This document shows, in pieces, positions 14,159 to 22,715 of a DNA stretch of 64,000 nt. Source of the stretch: a virus; IMG/VR virus record IMGVR_UViG_3300032401_000690, positions 62,001 to 126,000 of that record; one strand, given 5' to 3'. A program made the translations under genes and the position numbers. How positions within the stretch are numbered: position 1 is the first letter of the stretch; each line of letters begins with the position of its first letter. A model generated the notes under the pieces. It did no database searches and had not been told where the DNA came from. It worked only from the letters and a program-made list of their open reading frames with translations.

Positions 14159-15922
14159 TTACATTCTTCTATTAATAGAATTTAACATTTCCTCAACAAT
14201 ATCCCCACCATTCTCAAGTAGATCATCACCCATAACGGTATTAATGATCTTTTTCTTGTGGTTTAAAATGTTATAAATTGCTCCCTCAATAGTATTTTCA
14301 AATAATGGATAATAAATTAACACATTATTTTTTTGACCATAACGATACGCCCTATCTTCTGCTTGAGCATGTTCGGCAGGAACAAAAGATAAATCATTCA
14401 TAATAACAACCTCAGCGGCAGTTAATGTTAACCCAACACCAGCAGCCTTTAAATTTCCAACGAACACCTTAATCTTATCGTTTTCTTGGAATTCATCAAT
14501 TGCGTGTTGTCGTTTTGGTTTTGAACAACTACCATCCAAATAAACGGATTGTTTCCCAAAATGATTATGTATTAATTGTAAGGTGTCAGTAAAGTTGGTG
14601 AATATAATAACTTTCTTACCCTGTTCAATAATATTCTCAACAATCTCAATAGTATGTTTTACTTTTTCGTTGGCAATAATTTTTCTAACCTTCATTAATT
14701 TACTGAACTGTATTGTAAGTGATGTAGATTCCTCCGACTTCTTTTCAAACCAATCATAATACTCACCCATCATCTCCTCATAATCTTTTGATTTTAAATT
14801 AAGATAAATTGGGGATATGATTTTTTCGGGTAGATCCAACACGTCGTCTTTTAATCGTCTCAACATTTGTTTTGATGTTCTATCTCTTAGTTCTTCCAAA
14901 TTAGACGCCCCCTGAACATTCCATATCTTTCTTTTACCCGCCATAAATTGATAACCCTGACAATAACGTATCGCATAAGCCATCCAATTCTGAGCAACGG
15001 GACTCTCAATAATATTTAATAAATTAAAATAATTCATTGGTCTATTGGTCATCGGAGTTCCCGTTAATAACCAAACCCTTTTAATTTTTTTAACAAATGA
15101 ATTGATGATTTTTGTTCGTTGAGCTTGGGGATTAGAGATCATATGAGCTTCATCCATTATAACCAAATCAAATTCAGAATTCTCCAATAAAGATTTCTCT
15201 TTTACCTTTGGATCATAAAAGTTTTTAAGGATGTCGTAATTAATGATTACAAAGTCGTGGTCAGTTGAAAACTTTTTACCCTCACAAATAAAAATACTAC
15301 GATCAGTGTAGTTCTCAATTTCTCGTTGCCAATTAATCTTTAACGATGCGGGACAAATAATTAATATCTTCTTAACACCAGTCTCTAATGCGGCAATAAT
15401 AGTTGCGGTTGTTTTACCCAACCCCATATCGTCAGCAAGAATAAATCTTCTTGACCCAACCAATTTCTCAATTGCCTCTTTTTGGTGATTAAGTGGTGGT
15501 CGGTTATCGTATTTGGAATAATCAACATCAACCTTCTCAATGGTGTGGGTTTTTATTAATGATGATTTAGGTACCCAAAATTCGGTTATCTCATCTTTTT
15601 CAAAAAACTTACCCCAAATATGATACGATTTTTCTTTCTCAACCAAAAGTTTTTCAATATAGATTTTATCTGGAACCTCTAAAAGGTATTTTTCTTCAGC
15701 AAATTTCTTTGCAAAGTAAGTGTCCAAATCAACCCACTTACGAGCAACTTTTGGTGTTACATCGTGATAGTTGTTAATATAATCAGATTGTGTTCTTGTT
15801 GGAAAGAATTTTTTATTCTTCTCTTTTTTTGTTTTTAACGAAAGGATATAGTTATTTGCCCCCGAGTAAACTTCAAGTAATTCTAATGCCTTATGTTCTA
15901 TCATTGTAGACGTGTTCTCCAA
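14159..15922 (-). CDS. SNF2-family DNA helicase/translocase
   Basis: The protein has up to 587 residues (581 from the ATG at 15904; a TTG at 15922 extends it by six). Helicase motif I is LADDMGLGKTTATI near 160-175, motif II is IMDEAHMIS near 255, motif III is WLLTGTPMTNRP, motif V is VGLTLTAAEVVIMND and motif VI is QAEDRAYRYGQ, all typical of SNF2/SWI2 ATPases. The N-terminal ~130 residues contain an accessory domain. In T4, UvsW is the recombination and fork-remodelling superfamily 2 helicase; this enzyme may fill that role during recombination-dependent replication with UvsX. It is divergent from the endonuclease gene at 15973, with about 50 bases shared for both promoters. Confidence 0.88.
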   Translation of the reverse strand: MENTSTMIEHKALELLEVYSGANNYILSLKTKKEKNKKFFPTRTQSDYINNYHDVTPKVARKWVDLDTYFAKKFAEEKYLLEVPDKIYIEKLLVEKEKSYHIWGKFFEKDEITEFWVPKSSLIKTHTIEKVDVDYSKYDNRPPLNHQKEAIEKLVGSRRFILADDMGLGKTTATIIAALETGVKKILIICPASLKINWQREIENYTDRSIFICEGKKFSTDHDFVIINYDILKNFYDPKVKEKSLLENSEFDLVIMDEAHMISNPQAQRTKIINSFVKKIKRVWLLTGTPMTNRPMNYFNLLNIIESPVAQNWMAYAIRYCQGYQFMAGKRKIWNVQGASNLEELRDRTSKQMLRRLKDDVLDLPEKIISPIYLNLKSKDYEEMMGEYYDWFEKKSEESTSLTIQFSKLMKVRKIIANEKVKHTIEIVENIIEQGKKVIIFTNFTDTLQLIHNHFGKQSVYLDGSCSKPKRQHAIDEFQENDKIKVFVGNLKAAGVGLTLTAAEVVIMNDLSFVPAEHAQAEDRAYRYGQKNNVLIYYPLFENTIEGAIYNILNHKKKIINTVMGDDLLENGGDIVEEMLNSINRRM

Positions 15923-15972
15923 AATAGTTAGTTTGTGTTAATAATAATCAATAAATAGATATTTATCAATAT

Positions 15973-16935
15973 ATGAGTAAATTTGAATTATATGGTTTGT
16001 ATTGTCCGTTAACCAACGAAATAAAATATGTTGGTATAACAAAAAATGGATTAAATAAAAGATTAAATAGTCATTTAAGAAAACCAACTAACGAATTTAT
16101 TGGTAAATGGTTTAAAGATTTAAAAAACAATAATAACAGACCAATTATTAAATTAATAAAAGAGTGTGACTCTTACGAAGATTTATTACTTTCCGAATAT
16201 AATGAAATAAAAAAACTTAGGGAATTAAAAATAGATATTTATAATTTAACTGACGGTGGGGATATTAATCCAATGTTGGGTAAATCACACACTTCCGAGT
16301 CTAAACTTAAAATGTCTTTATTCCATAAGGGGAAAATAATAAGTGACGAACAAAGACAAAAACAAAAAGAAACGTTAAATAGGTTGTGGTCAAATAAATT
16401 ATGGTCTGAAAAAATGAAACAAAAAATGTCGGAAAATACATCGGGGAGTAATAACCCAAATTGGAAGGGAGGGGTAACTAATGAGAAATGTTTATGTGGT
16501 AATAAAAAGAGTTTTGGTAGAAAAACTTGTATGTCTTGTAGGGACGTAAATGGAATTAAAAATCCGTTTTTTGGTAAAAAACACAGCGAAAAAACATTAA
16601 ATATATTAAGAGAAAAAAGTAAAAAATATGGGAAGGAAAACCCTAATTTCAAATACGATATTAATGAAGAAGAATTATATAATTTATATATTAAAAATAA
16701 TAAAACAGTAGTTGAGATTAGTAATCAATTTAATTGTGCGATAAACACAATAAATAAAAAATTAAGACAATATAATATATATAAACCAAAATCTAATATT
16801 TATAATTTAGTGATTGATGATGTAAAAAATTATTTACTAAATAATTTAAACTATATTCAGATTGGTTATATCTATGGGTGTAGTAATAAAATTATACATA
16901 AATTTGTAAAAAAACATAACTTATATGTCAAATAA
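15973..16935 (+). CDS. GIY-YIG homing endonuclease with NUMOD3 motifs
   Basis: The protein has 320 residues. The N-terminal GIY-YIG nuclease reads YGLYCPLTNEIKYVGITKNG (residues about 6-25), followed by a conserved Arg and a Glu (ECDSYEDLLLSEY). Downstream are NUMOD3 DNA-binding motifs: NPMLGKSHTSESKLKMS near 96, GSNNPNWKGG and NPFFGKKHSEKTL near 196. A C-terminal helix-turn-helix segment (TVVEISNQFNCAINTINKKL) follows. This is a freestanding homing endonuclease that would cut a cognate site in related phages. Its last 11 bases overlap the start of the neck gene at 16925, so it has inserted right against that gene. It is even more A+T rich than its neighbours. Confidence 0.88.
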   Translation: MSKFELYGLYCPLTNEIKYVGITKNGLNKRLNSHLRKPTNEFIGKWFKDLKNNNNRPIIKLIKECDSYEDLLLSEYNEIKKLRELKIDIYNLTDGGDINPMLGKSHTSESKLKMSLFHKGKIISDEQRQKQKETLNRLWSNKLWSEKMKQKMSENTSGSNNPNWKGGVTNEKCLCGNKKSFGRKTCMSCRDVNGIKNPFFGKKHSEKTLNILREKSKKYGKENPNFKYDINEEELYNLYIKNNKTVVEISNQFNCAINTINKKLRQYNIYKPKSNIYNLVIDDVKNYLLNNLNYIQIGYIYGCSNKIIHKFVKKHNLYVK

Positions 16936-17441
16936 TAAAGTGCCTATATCAAGGCTTGGTAAGTTCTTCTCCGAAGAAGATTTTTTTTTTAGAGGTGGCC
17001 CTTGGTCAGGAATGGTTACACGGTGATATGAATTTTACGTGTGTCCTTTATCGTATTGATAGATATAAAACAAAAACTGACGATGTTTATGGTGAAGCCC
17101 TTGAAGATGGTATAAAATATTTACCACCCGTTGAGTTTAATGGTTATGTTCAGATCACTGCCCCTGAAAATAAACTTATGGGATCCACTCGTATTGAGCA
17201 AATGGAACCAGGAAATATTAAAGTATCTGTTTATCAAAAAACATTGGATGATTTGGGTATTGATATTAGTTTTGGGGATTATATTGGTTATTATGAAAGT
17301 GAAACGGTAGTTAGATACTATACGGTAAATAACGATGGTCGTGTTATTTCGGATAACAAACATTCGTATGGGGGCTATAAACCATTTTATCGCACTATTA
17401 GTGCATCACCTGTTGGTCCAAACGAATTTAGAGGATTATAA
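16925..17441 (+). CDS. Small neck/tail-completion structural protein, frame broken at a T10 run
   Basis: The natural start is the ATG at 16925 (MSNNKVPISRLGKFFSEEDFF). This frame reaches a stop after 33 codons. The rest of the protein (LEVALGQEWLHGDMNFTCVLYRID and onward to 17441) is in the next frame. Removing one base from the ten-T run at 16981-16990 joins both into a 171-residue protein. The alternative TTG at 16956 would give an unlikely N-terminus. The C-terminal part contains MEPGNIKVSVYQKTLDDLG, DYIGYYESETVVRYYTVNNDG and YGGYKPFYR. It precedes a gp15-like gene by 11 bases, so a neck role is likely. The shift could be a sequencing or assembly error, a real mutation or transcriptional slippage. 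Confidence 0.7.
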
Positions 17442-17452
17442 TATATATTAAT

Positions 17453-18490
17453 ATGGGATTACCTAAAAAAATAAAAAAGACATTACCATTAACACAACCA
17501 AGAACTTTATATCCTAGAAGACAGGAATTAAAGGAGATGATTGAACGCGATGGAACTTATCTTCCCAAATCATTACTTCACGCAGATCTTGATCGTGGAT
17601 TTTTGGATTTTGTTAGGGATGAATTAAAATGTGTTGTTGAGGGAAAAACGGTTCCAATGGTTGATATTTTAATATCCACACAAAATTGGTCTCAATTTGT
17701 TGAAACTTGGGATTTCCAAAATATTGATAAAAATACCGAACCACCCCTTATTACTGTCATTAGAACACCTGAAGTTAAATACGGAACAAATCCGGCATTA
17801 AGGTATAATATACCAAATAGAAGGCAATATTATTATGCTCAAGTACCAACTTGGGATGGTCAAAGACACGGTATGGATATCTATAAAATACCACAACCCG
17901 TTCCTGTTGATATAAAATATACTGTTGCAATTATTTGTAATAGAATGAGAGAACTCAATAAGTTTAACCAAATCATATTGGAGAAATTCTCATCAAGACA
18001 AGCATATCAAAACATTAAAGGACACTACATTCCAATTGTTAACGACGATATAACAGACGAATCAGTGTTAGATCTTGAGAAAAGAAAAGTATATATTCAA
18101 AAATACACATTCACAATGTTGGGATTTTTAATTGATGAAGATGAGTTTGAGGTTCAACCTGCGGTTACAAGAATTTTTCAAATGTATGAAGTTGATACAC
18201 AAATAAAAAAGAAACGACAAAAAAGGGAAGAACCAAATATACCATCGGATTATATTCCAACATATCCATCAGGAGTAACGGAATCTATCCAAACCTTTGA
18301 ATATACTGTTAATTTAACTTTAGGTGAAACAACTAATGTTGATAATTTTAGTGTATACATTAATGGTGACTATTATGGTGATAATATTGAGTTTATACAA
18401 ATCAATACAAATGATGTATTAAGGATAACAGTTGTTAAACCAAACGAGTCTGATGGTACCAAAATTATATATAACCAAGAGTTATTATAA
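17453..18490 (+). CDS. Tail sheath stabiliser / tail terminator-like protein (T4 gp15-like)
   Basis: The protein has 345 residues. The central region pairs the pattern of T4 gp15: VDIKYTVAIICNRMRELNKFNQIILEKF (a strand followed by a long helix), then GHYIPIV and a strand KVYIQKYTFTMLGFLIDEDEF that carries the conserved wall of the ring-forming fold. In T4, gp15 forms a hexameric ring capping the tail tube and sheath and joins the tail to the neck. The C-terminal ~90 residues (from about PSDYIPTYPSG) are an extra beta-rich extension. Its place immediately before the sheath gene supports the call. Fold-level similarity only, so moderate confidence. Confidence 0.6.
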   Translation: MGLPKKIKKTLPLTQPRTLYPRRQELKEMIERDGTYLPKSLLHADLDRGFLDFVRDELKCVVEGKTVPMVDILISTQNWSQFVETWDFQNIDKNTEPPLITVIRTPEVKYGTNPALRYNIPNRRQYYYAQVPTWDGQRHGMDIYKIPQPVPVDIKYTVAIICNRMRELNKFNQIILEKFSSRQAYQNIKGHYIPIVNDDITDESVLDLEKRKVYIQKYTFTMLGFLIDEDEFEVQPAVTRIFQMYEVDTQIKKKRQKREEPNIPSDYIPTYPSGVTESIQTFEYTVNLTLGETTNVDNFSVYINGDYYGDNIEFIQINTNDVLRITVVKPNESDGTKIIYNQELL

Positions 18491-18655
18491 TCAATCTTCC
18501 CCATAAATATCTTTTTTCTCCTTACACTTTTCAAATATAAGGTTTTCCAAAAAACGATACATTTTGATCCCACGTTTATCACAATAACGTTTTAAAACTT
18601 CGTGCGACTCAACTGAAATCTTTAAATTCTTTATTTTTTTAACATCTTCACTCAT
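18491..18655 (-). CDS. Small ribbon-helix-helix (CopG-type) DNA-binding protein, 54 aa
   Basis: A 54-residue frame on the minus strand, between the stabiliser and the sheath, starts MSEDVKKIKNLKISVESHEV and continues LKRYCDKRGIKMYRFLENLI. A beta-strand KNLKISV, then helix SHEVLKRYCDKRG and helix MYRFLENLIFEKC is the ribbon-helix-helix layout of CopG/MetJ/Arc repressors, which bind operators as dimers. The product is basic and Lys-rich. It is the only minus-strand gene in this long plus-strand late region and lies just before the sheath promoter element, so it could regulate that promoter. Its stop codon directly abuts the stop of the upstream gene. Confidence 0.65.
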   Translation of the reverse strand: MSEDVKKIKNLKISVESHEVLKRYCDKRGIKMYRFLENLIFEKCKEKKDIYGED

Positions 18656-18734
18656 AGGTAGAAAAAAGGTAGAATAAAATCATACCATAATATAAATAGT
18701 TTCATATAAGTAAAGTTTTTGCTTAAAACTCCAA

Positions 18735-18742
18735 TATTTATA
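18735..18742 (+). promoter_or_regulatory. TATTTATA element upstream of tail sheath gene
   Basis: AATATTTATATAATAAAATAA followed by AACAAACAAACAAAATG. The sheath is an abundant late protein, so this supports a late-promoter reading of the motif. Confidence 0.6.
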
Positions 18743-18774
18743 TAATAAAATAAATCTATAAACAAACAAACAAA

Positions 18775-21700
18775 ATGGCAACTAACAGTAAAGTATTTGT
18801 ATCACCAGGTGTATATACTTCAGAAGTAGACTTAAGTTTCGTTGCACAAAGCGTTGGTGTTACCACTTTAGGTATTGTGGGGGAGACTTTAAAAGGACCT
18901 GCTTTCGAACCAATCTTTATCAGAAACTTTGATGAATTTACGGCTTTTTTTGGTGGAACATCTGCTGAGAAATTCGTAAATACTCAAATCCCTAAATATG
19001 AAGCGGCTTACATCGCAAAATCATATTTACAACAATCTAACCAATTATTCGTAACAAGAGTATTGGGATTATCAGGTTATGATGCAGGACCATCTTGGTC
19101 TATCGTAACTGTGGCAAACGTTGATCCAACAACAATCGGATTTGATTGTGCTAGTGGTGAGACAGTAGATTGTAACTTTGTATGTACATCAGCACATACA
19201 TTTGATATTAATGTTGATTTTACGGGATGTACTAATAACATATCATCTGTAGGATTTACAAGTAACTTCCCAAGTCAAATTCAATCAATCTTAAATAATT
19301 CTTACCAACAATTTAATGGTGGGACATCAACTTTAAATGATGATATAACAGGAACAATATATGATATCATCACATTAGATAATCCTGGCGCAGGTCAAAC
19401 AGTAATTGATTATTTCGGTTCTATTGATACCGATGATTATAATGTTTTACATCCAATTTTTTCTGCTGGAACTGAGAATAATAATTTTAGTGTTCCCTCG
19501 GTCTCTTTAGATGCAACTAATCTTGAATCACCATTAAATGATTCTTGGTATTATGCATTATTTGATAATACAGGAAATGGTAATTATACAGGTTTCTCAT
19601 TCTATTCTTATGTAACGGGAACAACTGCCACATCAACATCAAGTAATTGTGCGTCATTCTACTCACTTAGTGTTGGAGGGTCGGTTACTTCATTTGATCC
19701 TATTGTTTCAGGAGGTACAGGTTATACGGCATCAACAACAGGTTTAACAACAGTTAACATAAGTGGTGTTGGTTCAGGATTAACGGTAGATGTGTCAGTA
19801 AGTGGTACTGGTGTTGTTACAGGGGTTACAATTAATTGTGAAGGTTCAGGGTATGAATTGGGAGACATTGTTCAGATAGTTCAGCCAGGTTCAGGTGGAG
19901 ATGCGACCTTATCGATTATTGTCGGTGCAACTACTAATGGTATCATTAATTATAATACAAATACAATAAATGTATGTTTACCATCTGGGACATCAACTTG
20001 TGTATTATCTACGTTGGTTCCTACATTCAGTGCTTGTACGAGTGGTGTTAGTGTTAATTCAGTAATACAATCAAGTGGTGGAACCGCAAATAATTTCACG
20101 TCAGGTTCAGTAACATATGTGTTAACATCTGAAGATAGTACTTTAACAACAACTTGGACGGTTAATGTTCAAATAAATGATCCTTGTAATCCTTGTTCTT
20201 TCGCTAGTGGTGGAACACAAAATACAGGAGAAATAACAACTTGTTATTCAGGTCAAGTAGTAGGTAAATTATATCTATATACAGGTAATTCATTTACTGA
20301 CTATGATGATATGGTAGTTGGAACATTAAGATCAAGAGGTATATCTGATTATGTTGATGGTACAAACCCAACATATGAAATAACAGGAGTTACTGATGTA
20401 ACACTTGATATGACAGGACCTTACTCAGGAGTTGCAAAAAATCCTTATATGTCATTTGTTGTAAATGCAACAAATTATGAAGGAACTAATTATTCTTTTG
20501 AAACTTCTTTCACTGCGAGTGATGCTAAATACATACCTAAAGTGTTTGGAACTTCCAATTTTGGAAAACCAAGAAACGTTGTTCCATTAATGATGGAAGA
20601 AAGATTCCAAAACTTGTTAAATTACGCATACAAGAAAGGATACATTAGAGGTTTAAGTAATAACCTAATTTCTTTGAATTCTGCTCAAAGTGAAGAATCA
20701 ACATCAATTGGATGGTACTTGGATAAATACCAATCACCAAGTTCTCCTTGGGTTGTATCTGAATTAAGAGGTACTAAAATTTATAACTTATTTAAGTTCT
20801 ATACTATATCAGATGGTAATACGGCAAATACTGAAGTTAAAATATCAATTTCTGATATATCATTCGCAAATCAAACATTTACTGTATTGGTTCGTGATTA
20901 TTATGATAACGATTCTGCACCTACAGTATTGGAGAAATTCACAAACTGTACGTTGGATCCAAGTCAAAATAATTTCATTGCGAAGAAAGTAGGAACACTT
21001 GATGGTGAATATGAATTGAATTCTAAATACATAATGGTTGAAATGAATGAAGATGCTCCGGTAGATGCGTTACCTTGTGGATTTGAAGGATTTAACTTTA
21101 GAGAGTATTCAGGAGCAATTCCTCCATTCCCAATTTATAAAACAAAATACGATTTCCCAGGTGAAGTAATTTATAACCCACCATTCGGTTTACCTACAGG
21201 TGGAGACAATTCTACAACAACAGGTGGTGATAACATAAGAAGAACTTATCTTGGGATGTCAAATTTCTGGGGTTATGATAGTAACTTCTTTGAATATAAA
21301 GGTAAAAGAAACCCAATTTCATCTTGTAATTTAGAAGGTGGTGAGTGGTCTTACAGAACAAAAGGTTACCATATGGATAAAAACGCAAGTGGTCTTACGA
21401 TCTCAAGTGCGTTTGCTACAAGTGGGACACCAAGATTCTTTGTTGGAGACGCACCATTTGCATCTGAACCAACAAGTGAGTTAAGTCCTTATTATAGAAT
21501 ATTCTCAAGAAAATTCACTTTGTTTGTACAAGGAGGATTTGACGGATGGGATATCTATAGAGAATTTAGAACTAACGGTGATAAATATGTTTTAGGTAGA
21601 ATAGGTTTCCTTAATGGGGCTTGTCCTACAGATAGATACCCAACGGCATCTGGATGGGGAGCGTTTAAACAAATCTCTATTGGTGATGGAACACGTACTT

Positions 21701-22599
21701 GGGCAAATACTGACTACTACGCATACTTGTTAGGTATTAGAACATTCTCTAACCCTGAAGCAGTTAATATTAACGTATTTGTTACTCCGGGTATTGATTA
21801 TATTAATAACTCTGATTTAGTTGAATCAGCGATTGATATGGTTGAGAACGAAAGAGCGGATTCGTTGTATATTACAACAACTCCAGATTACAACTTGTTC
21901 TTACCAACAACAACAGGTATTGATGGATTAATCTACCCACAAGAAGCGGTTGATAATTTAGATGGTACGGGTATTGATTCCAACTACACGGCAACTTACT
22001 ACCCTTGGGTATTAACTCGTGATAGTGTTAATAATACACAAATCTACATTCCACCAACTGCTGAGGTGACGAGAAACTTAGCATTAACCGATAATATCGC
22101 GTTCCCTTGGTTCGCAGCGGCGGGTTACACTCGTGGTATTGTAAATGCGGTTAAAGCACGTAAGAAGTTAACTCAAGAAGATAGAGATACACTTTACCTT
22201 GGAAGACTTAACCCAATTGCTACCTTCTCTGATGTTGGTACCGTAATTTGGGGTAATAAGACACTTCAATCAAGAGAATCAGCACTTGATAGAATCAACG
22301 TAAGAAGATTGTTATTACAAGCACGTAAGTTGATATCTTCAGTTTCAGTTAGATTGTTGTTTGATCAAAATGACGAACAAGTAAGACAAGATTTCTTAAA
22401 TGCGGTTAATCCAATTTTAGACTCTATCAGAAGAGACCGAGGTTTATATGATTTCCGAGTAACAGTTTCAAGTGATACTGCGGACTTAGACAGAAATCAA
22501 ATGACGGGTAAGATCTATATCAAACCAACTCGTTCGTTAGAATTTATTGATATAACGTTCTATATTACACCAACAGGTGCATCGTTTGAGAATATATAA
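18775..22599 (+). CDS. Contractile tail sheath protein (gp18-like) with large inserted surface domain
   Basis: The protein has 1274 residues, about twice T4 gp18 (659). The N-terminal SPGVYTSEVDLSFVAQSVG and IVGETLKGPAFEPIFI (about 10-50) and the C-terminal 340 residues (from about 930, including NSDLVESAIDMVENERADSL, YPWVLTRDS, and FPWFAAAGYTRG near 1105) are the conserved sheath core, whose C-terminal arms interlock subunits. Between them, about residues 110-580 are Cys-, Gly- and Thr-rich and look inserted. Part of it (about 412-475, GGTANNFTSGSVTYVLTSED) resembles Ig-like DUF5018-type domains of Bacteroidetes surface proteins. The insert should project from the sheath and may bind host or matrix polysaccharide. 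A strong leader and terminator flank the gene. Confidence 0.92.
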   Translation: MATNSKVFVSPGVYTSEVDLSFVAQSVGVTTLGIVGETLKGPAFEPIFIRNFDEFTAFFGGTSAEKFVNTQIPKYEAAYIAKSYLQQSNQLFVTRVLGLSGYDAGPSWSIVTVANVDPTTIGFDCASGETVDCNFVCTSAHTFDINVDFTGCTNNISSVGFTSNFPSQIQSILNNSYQQFNGGTSTLNDDITGTIYDIITLDNPGAGQTVIDYFGSIDTDDYNVLHPIFSAGTENNNFSVPSVSLDATNLESPLNDSWYYALFDNTGNGNYTGFSFYSYVTGTTATSTSSNCASFYSLSVGGSVTSFDPIVSGGTGYTASTTGLTTVNISGVGSGLTVDVSVSGTGVVTGVTINCEGSGYELGDIVQIVQPGSGGDATLSIIVGATTNGIINYNTNTINVCLPSGTSTCVLSTLVPTFSACTSGVSVNSVIQSSGGTANNFTSGSVTYVLTSEDSTLTTTWTVNVQINDPCNPCSFASGGTQNTGEITTCYSGQVVGKLYLYTGNSFTDYDDMVVGTLRSRGISDYVDGTNPTYEITGVTDVTLDMTGPYSGVAKNPYMSFVVNATNYEGTNYSFETSFTASDAKYIPKVFGTSNFGKPRNVVPLMMEERFQNLLNYAYKKGYIRGLSNNLISLNSAQSEESTSIGWYLDKYQSPSSPWVVSELRGTKIYNLFKFYTISDGNTANTEVKISISDISFANQTFTVLVRDYYDNDSAPTVLEKFTNCTLDPSQNNFIAKKVGTLDGEYELNSKYIMVEMNEDAPVDALPCGFEGFNFREYSGAIPPFPIYKTKYDFPGEVIYNPPFGLPTGGDNSTTTGGDNIRRTYLGMSNFWGYDSNFFEYKGKRNPISSCNLEGGEWSYRTKGYHMDKNASGLTISSAFATSGTPRFFVGDAPFASEPTSELSPYYRIFSRKFTLFVQGGFDGWDIYREFRTNGDKYVLGRIGFLNGACPTDRYPTASGWGAFKQISIGDGTRTWANTDYYAYLLGIRTFSNPEAVNINVFVTPGIDYINNSDLVESAIDMVENERADSLYITTTPDYNLFLPTTTGIDGLIYPQEAVDNLDGTGIDSNYTATYYPWVLTRDSVNNTQIYIPPTAEVTRNLALTDNIAFPWFAAAGYTRGIVNAVKARKKLTQEDRDTLYLGRLNPIATFSDVGTVIWGNKTLQSRESALDRINVRRLLLQARKLISSVSVRLLFDQNDEQVRQDFLNAVNPILDSIRRDRGLYDFRVTVSSDTADLDRNQMTGKIYIKPTRSLEFIDITFYITPTGASFENI

Positions 22600-22615
22600 A
22601 CTCACTAACAACATA

Positions 22616-22652
22616 AACAAAATCCCCCTAACATTAGGGGGATTTTGTTTTT
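22616..22652 (+). terminator. Strong Rho-independent terminator after tail sheath
   Basis: AACAAAATCCCCCTAA (22616-22631) pairs perfectly with TTAGGGGGATTTTGTT (22634-22649), followed by T residues. It is the most stable hairpin seen here and is effectively bidirectional. Confidence 0.9.
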
Positions 22653-22667
22653 TATAATAATTCGTTA

Positions 22668-22675
22668 TATTTATA
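22668..22675 (+). promoter_or_regulatory. TATTTATA element upstream of endonuclease gene
   Basis: CGTTATATTTATAATG, 40 bases before the ATG at 22716. Confidence 0.45.
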
Positions 22676-22715
22676 ATGTAGATACGTATTAATAACATAT
22701 ATAAATATTTTACCA

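Noticed and set aside
10483-15922. Cas protein or tracrRNA near the repeat array
   Set aside because: The flanking genes are a neck protein, an SOD fusion and an SNF2 helicase with full SNF2 motifs; none has Cas nuclease or Cas1 motifs, and no anti-repeat outside the array was found.
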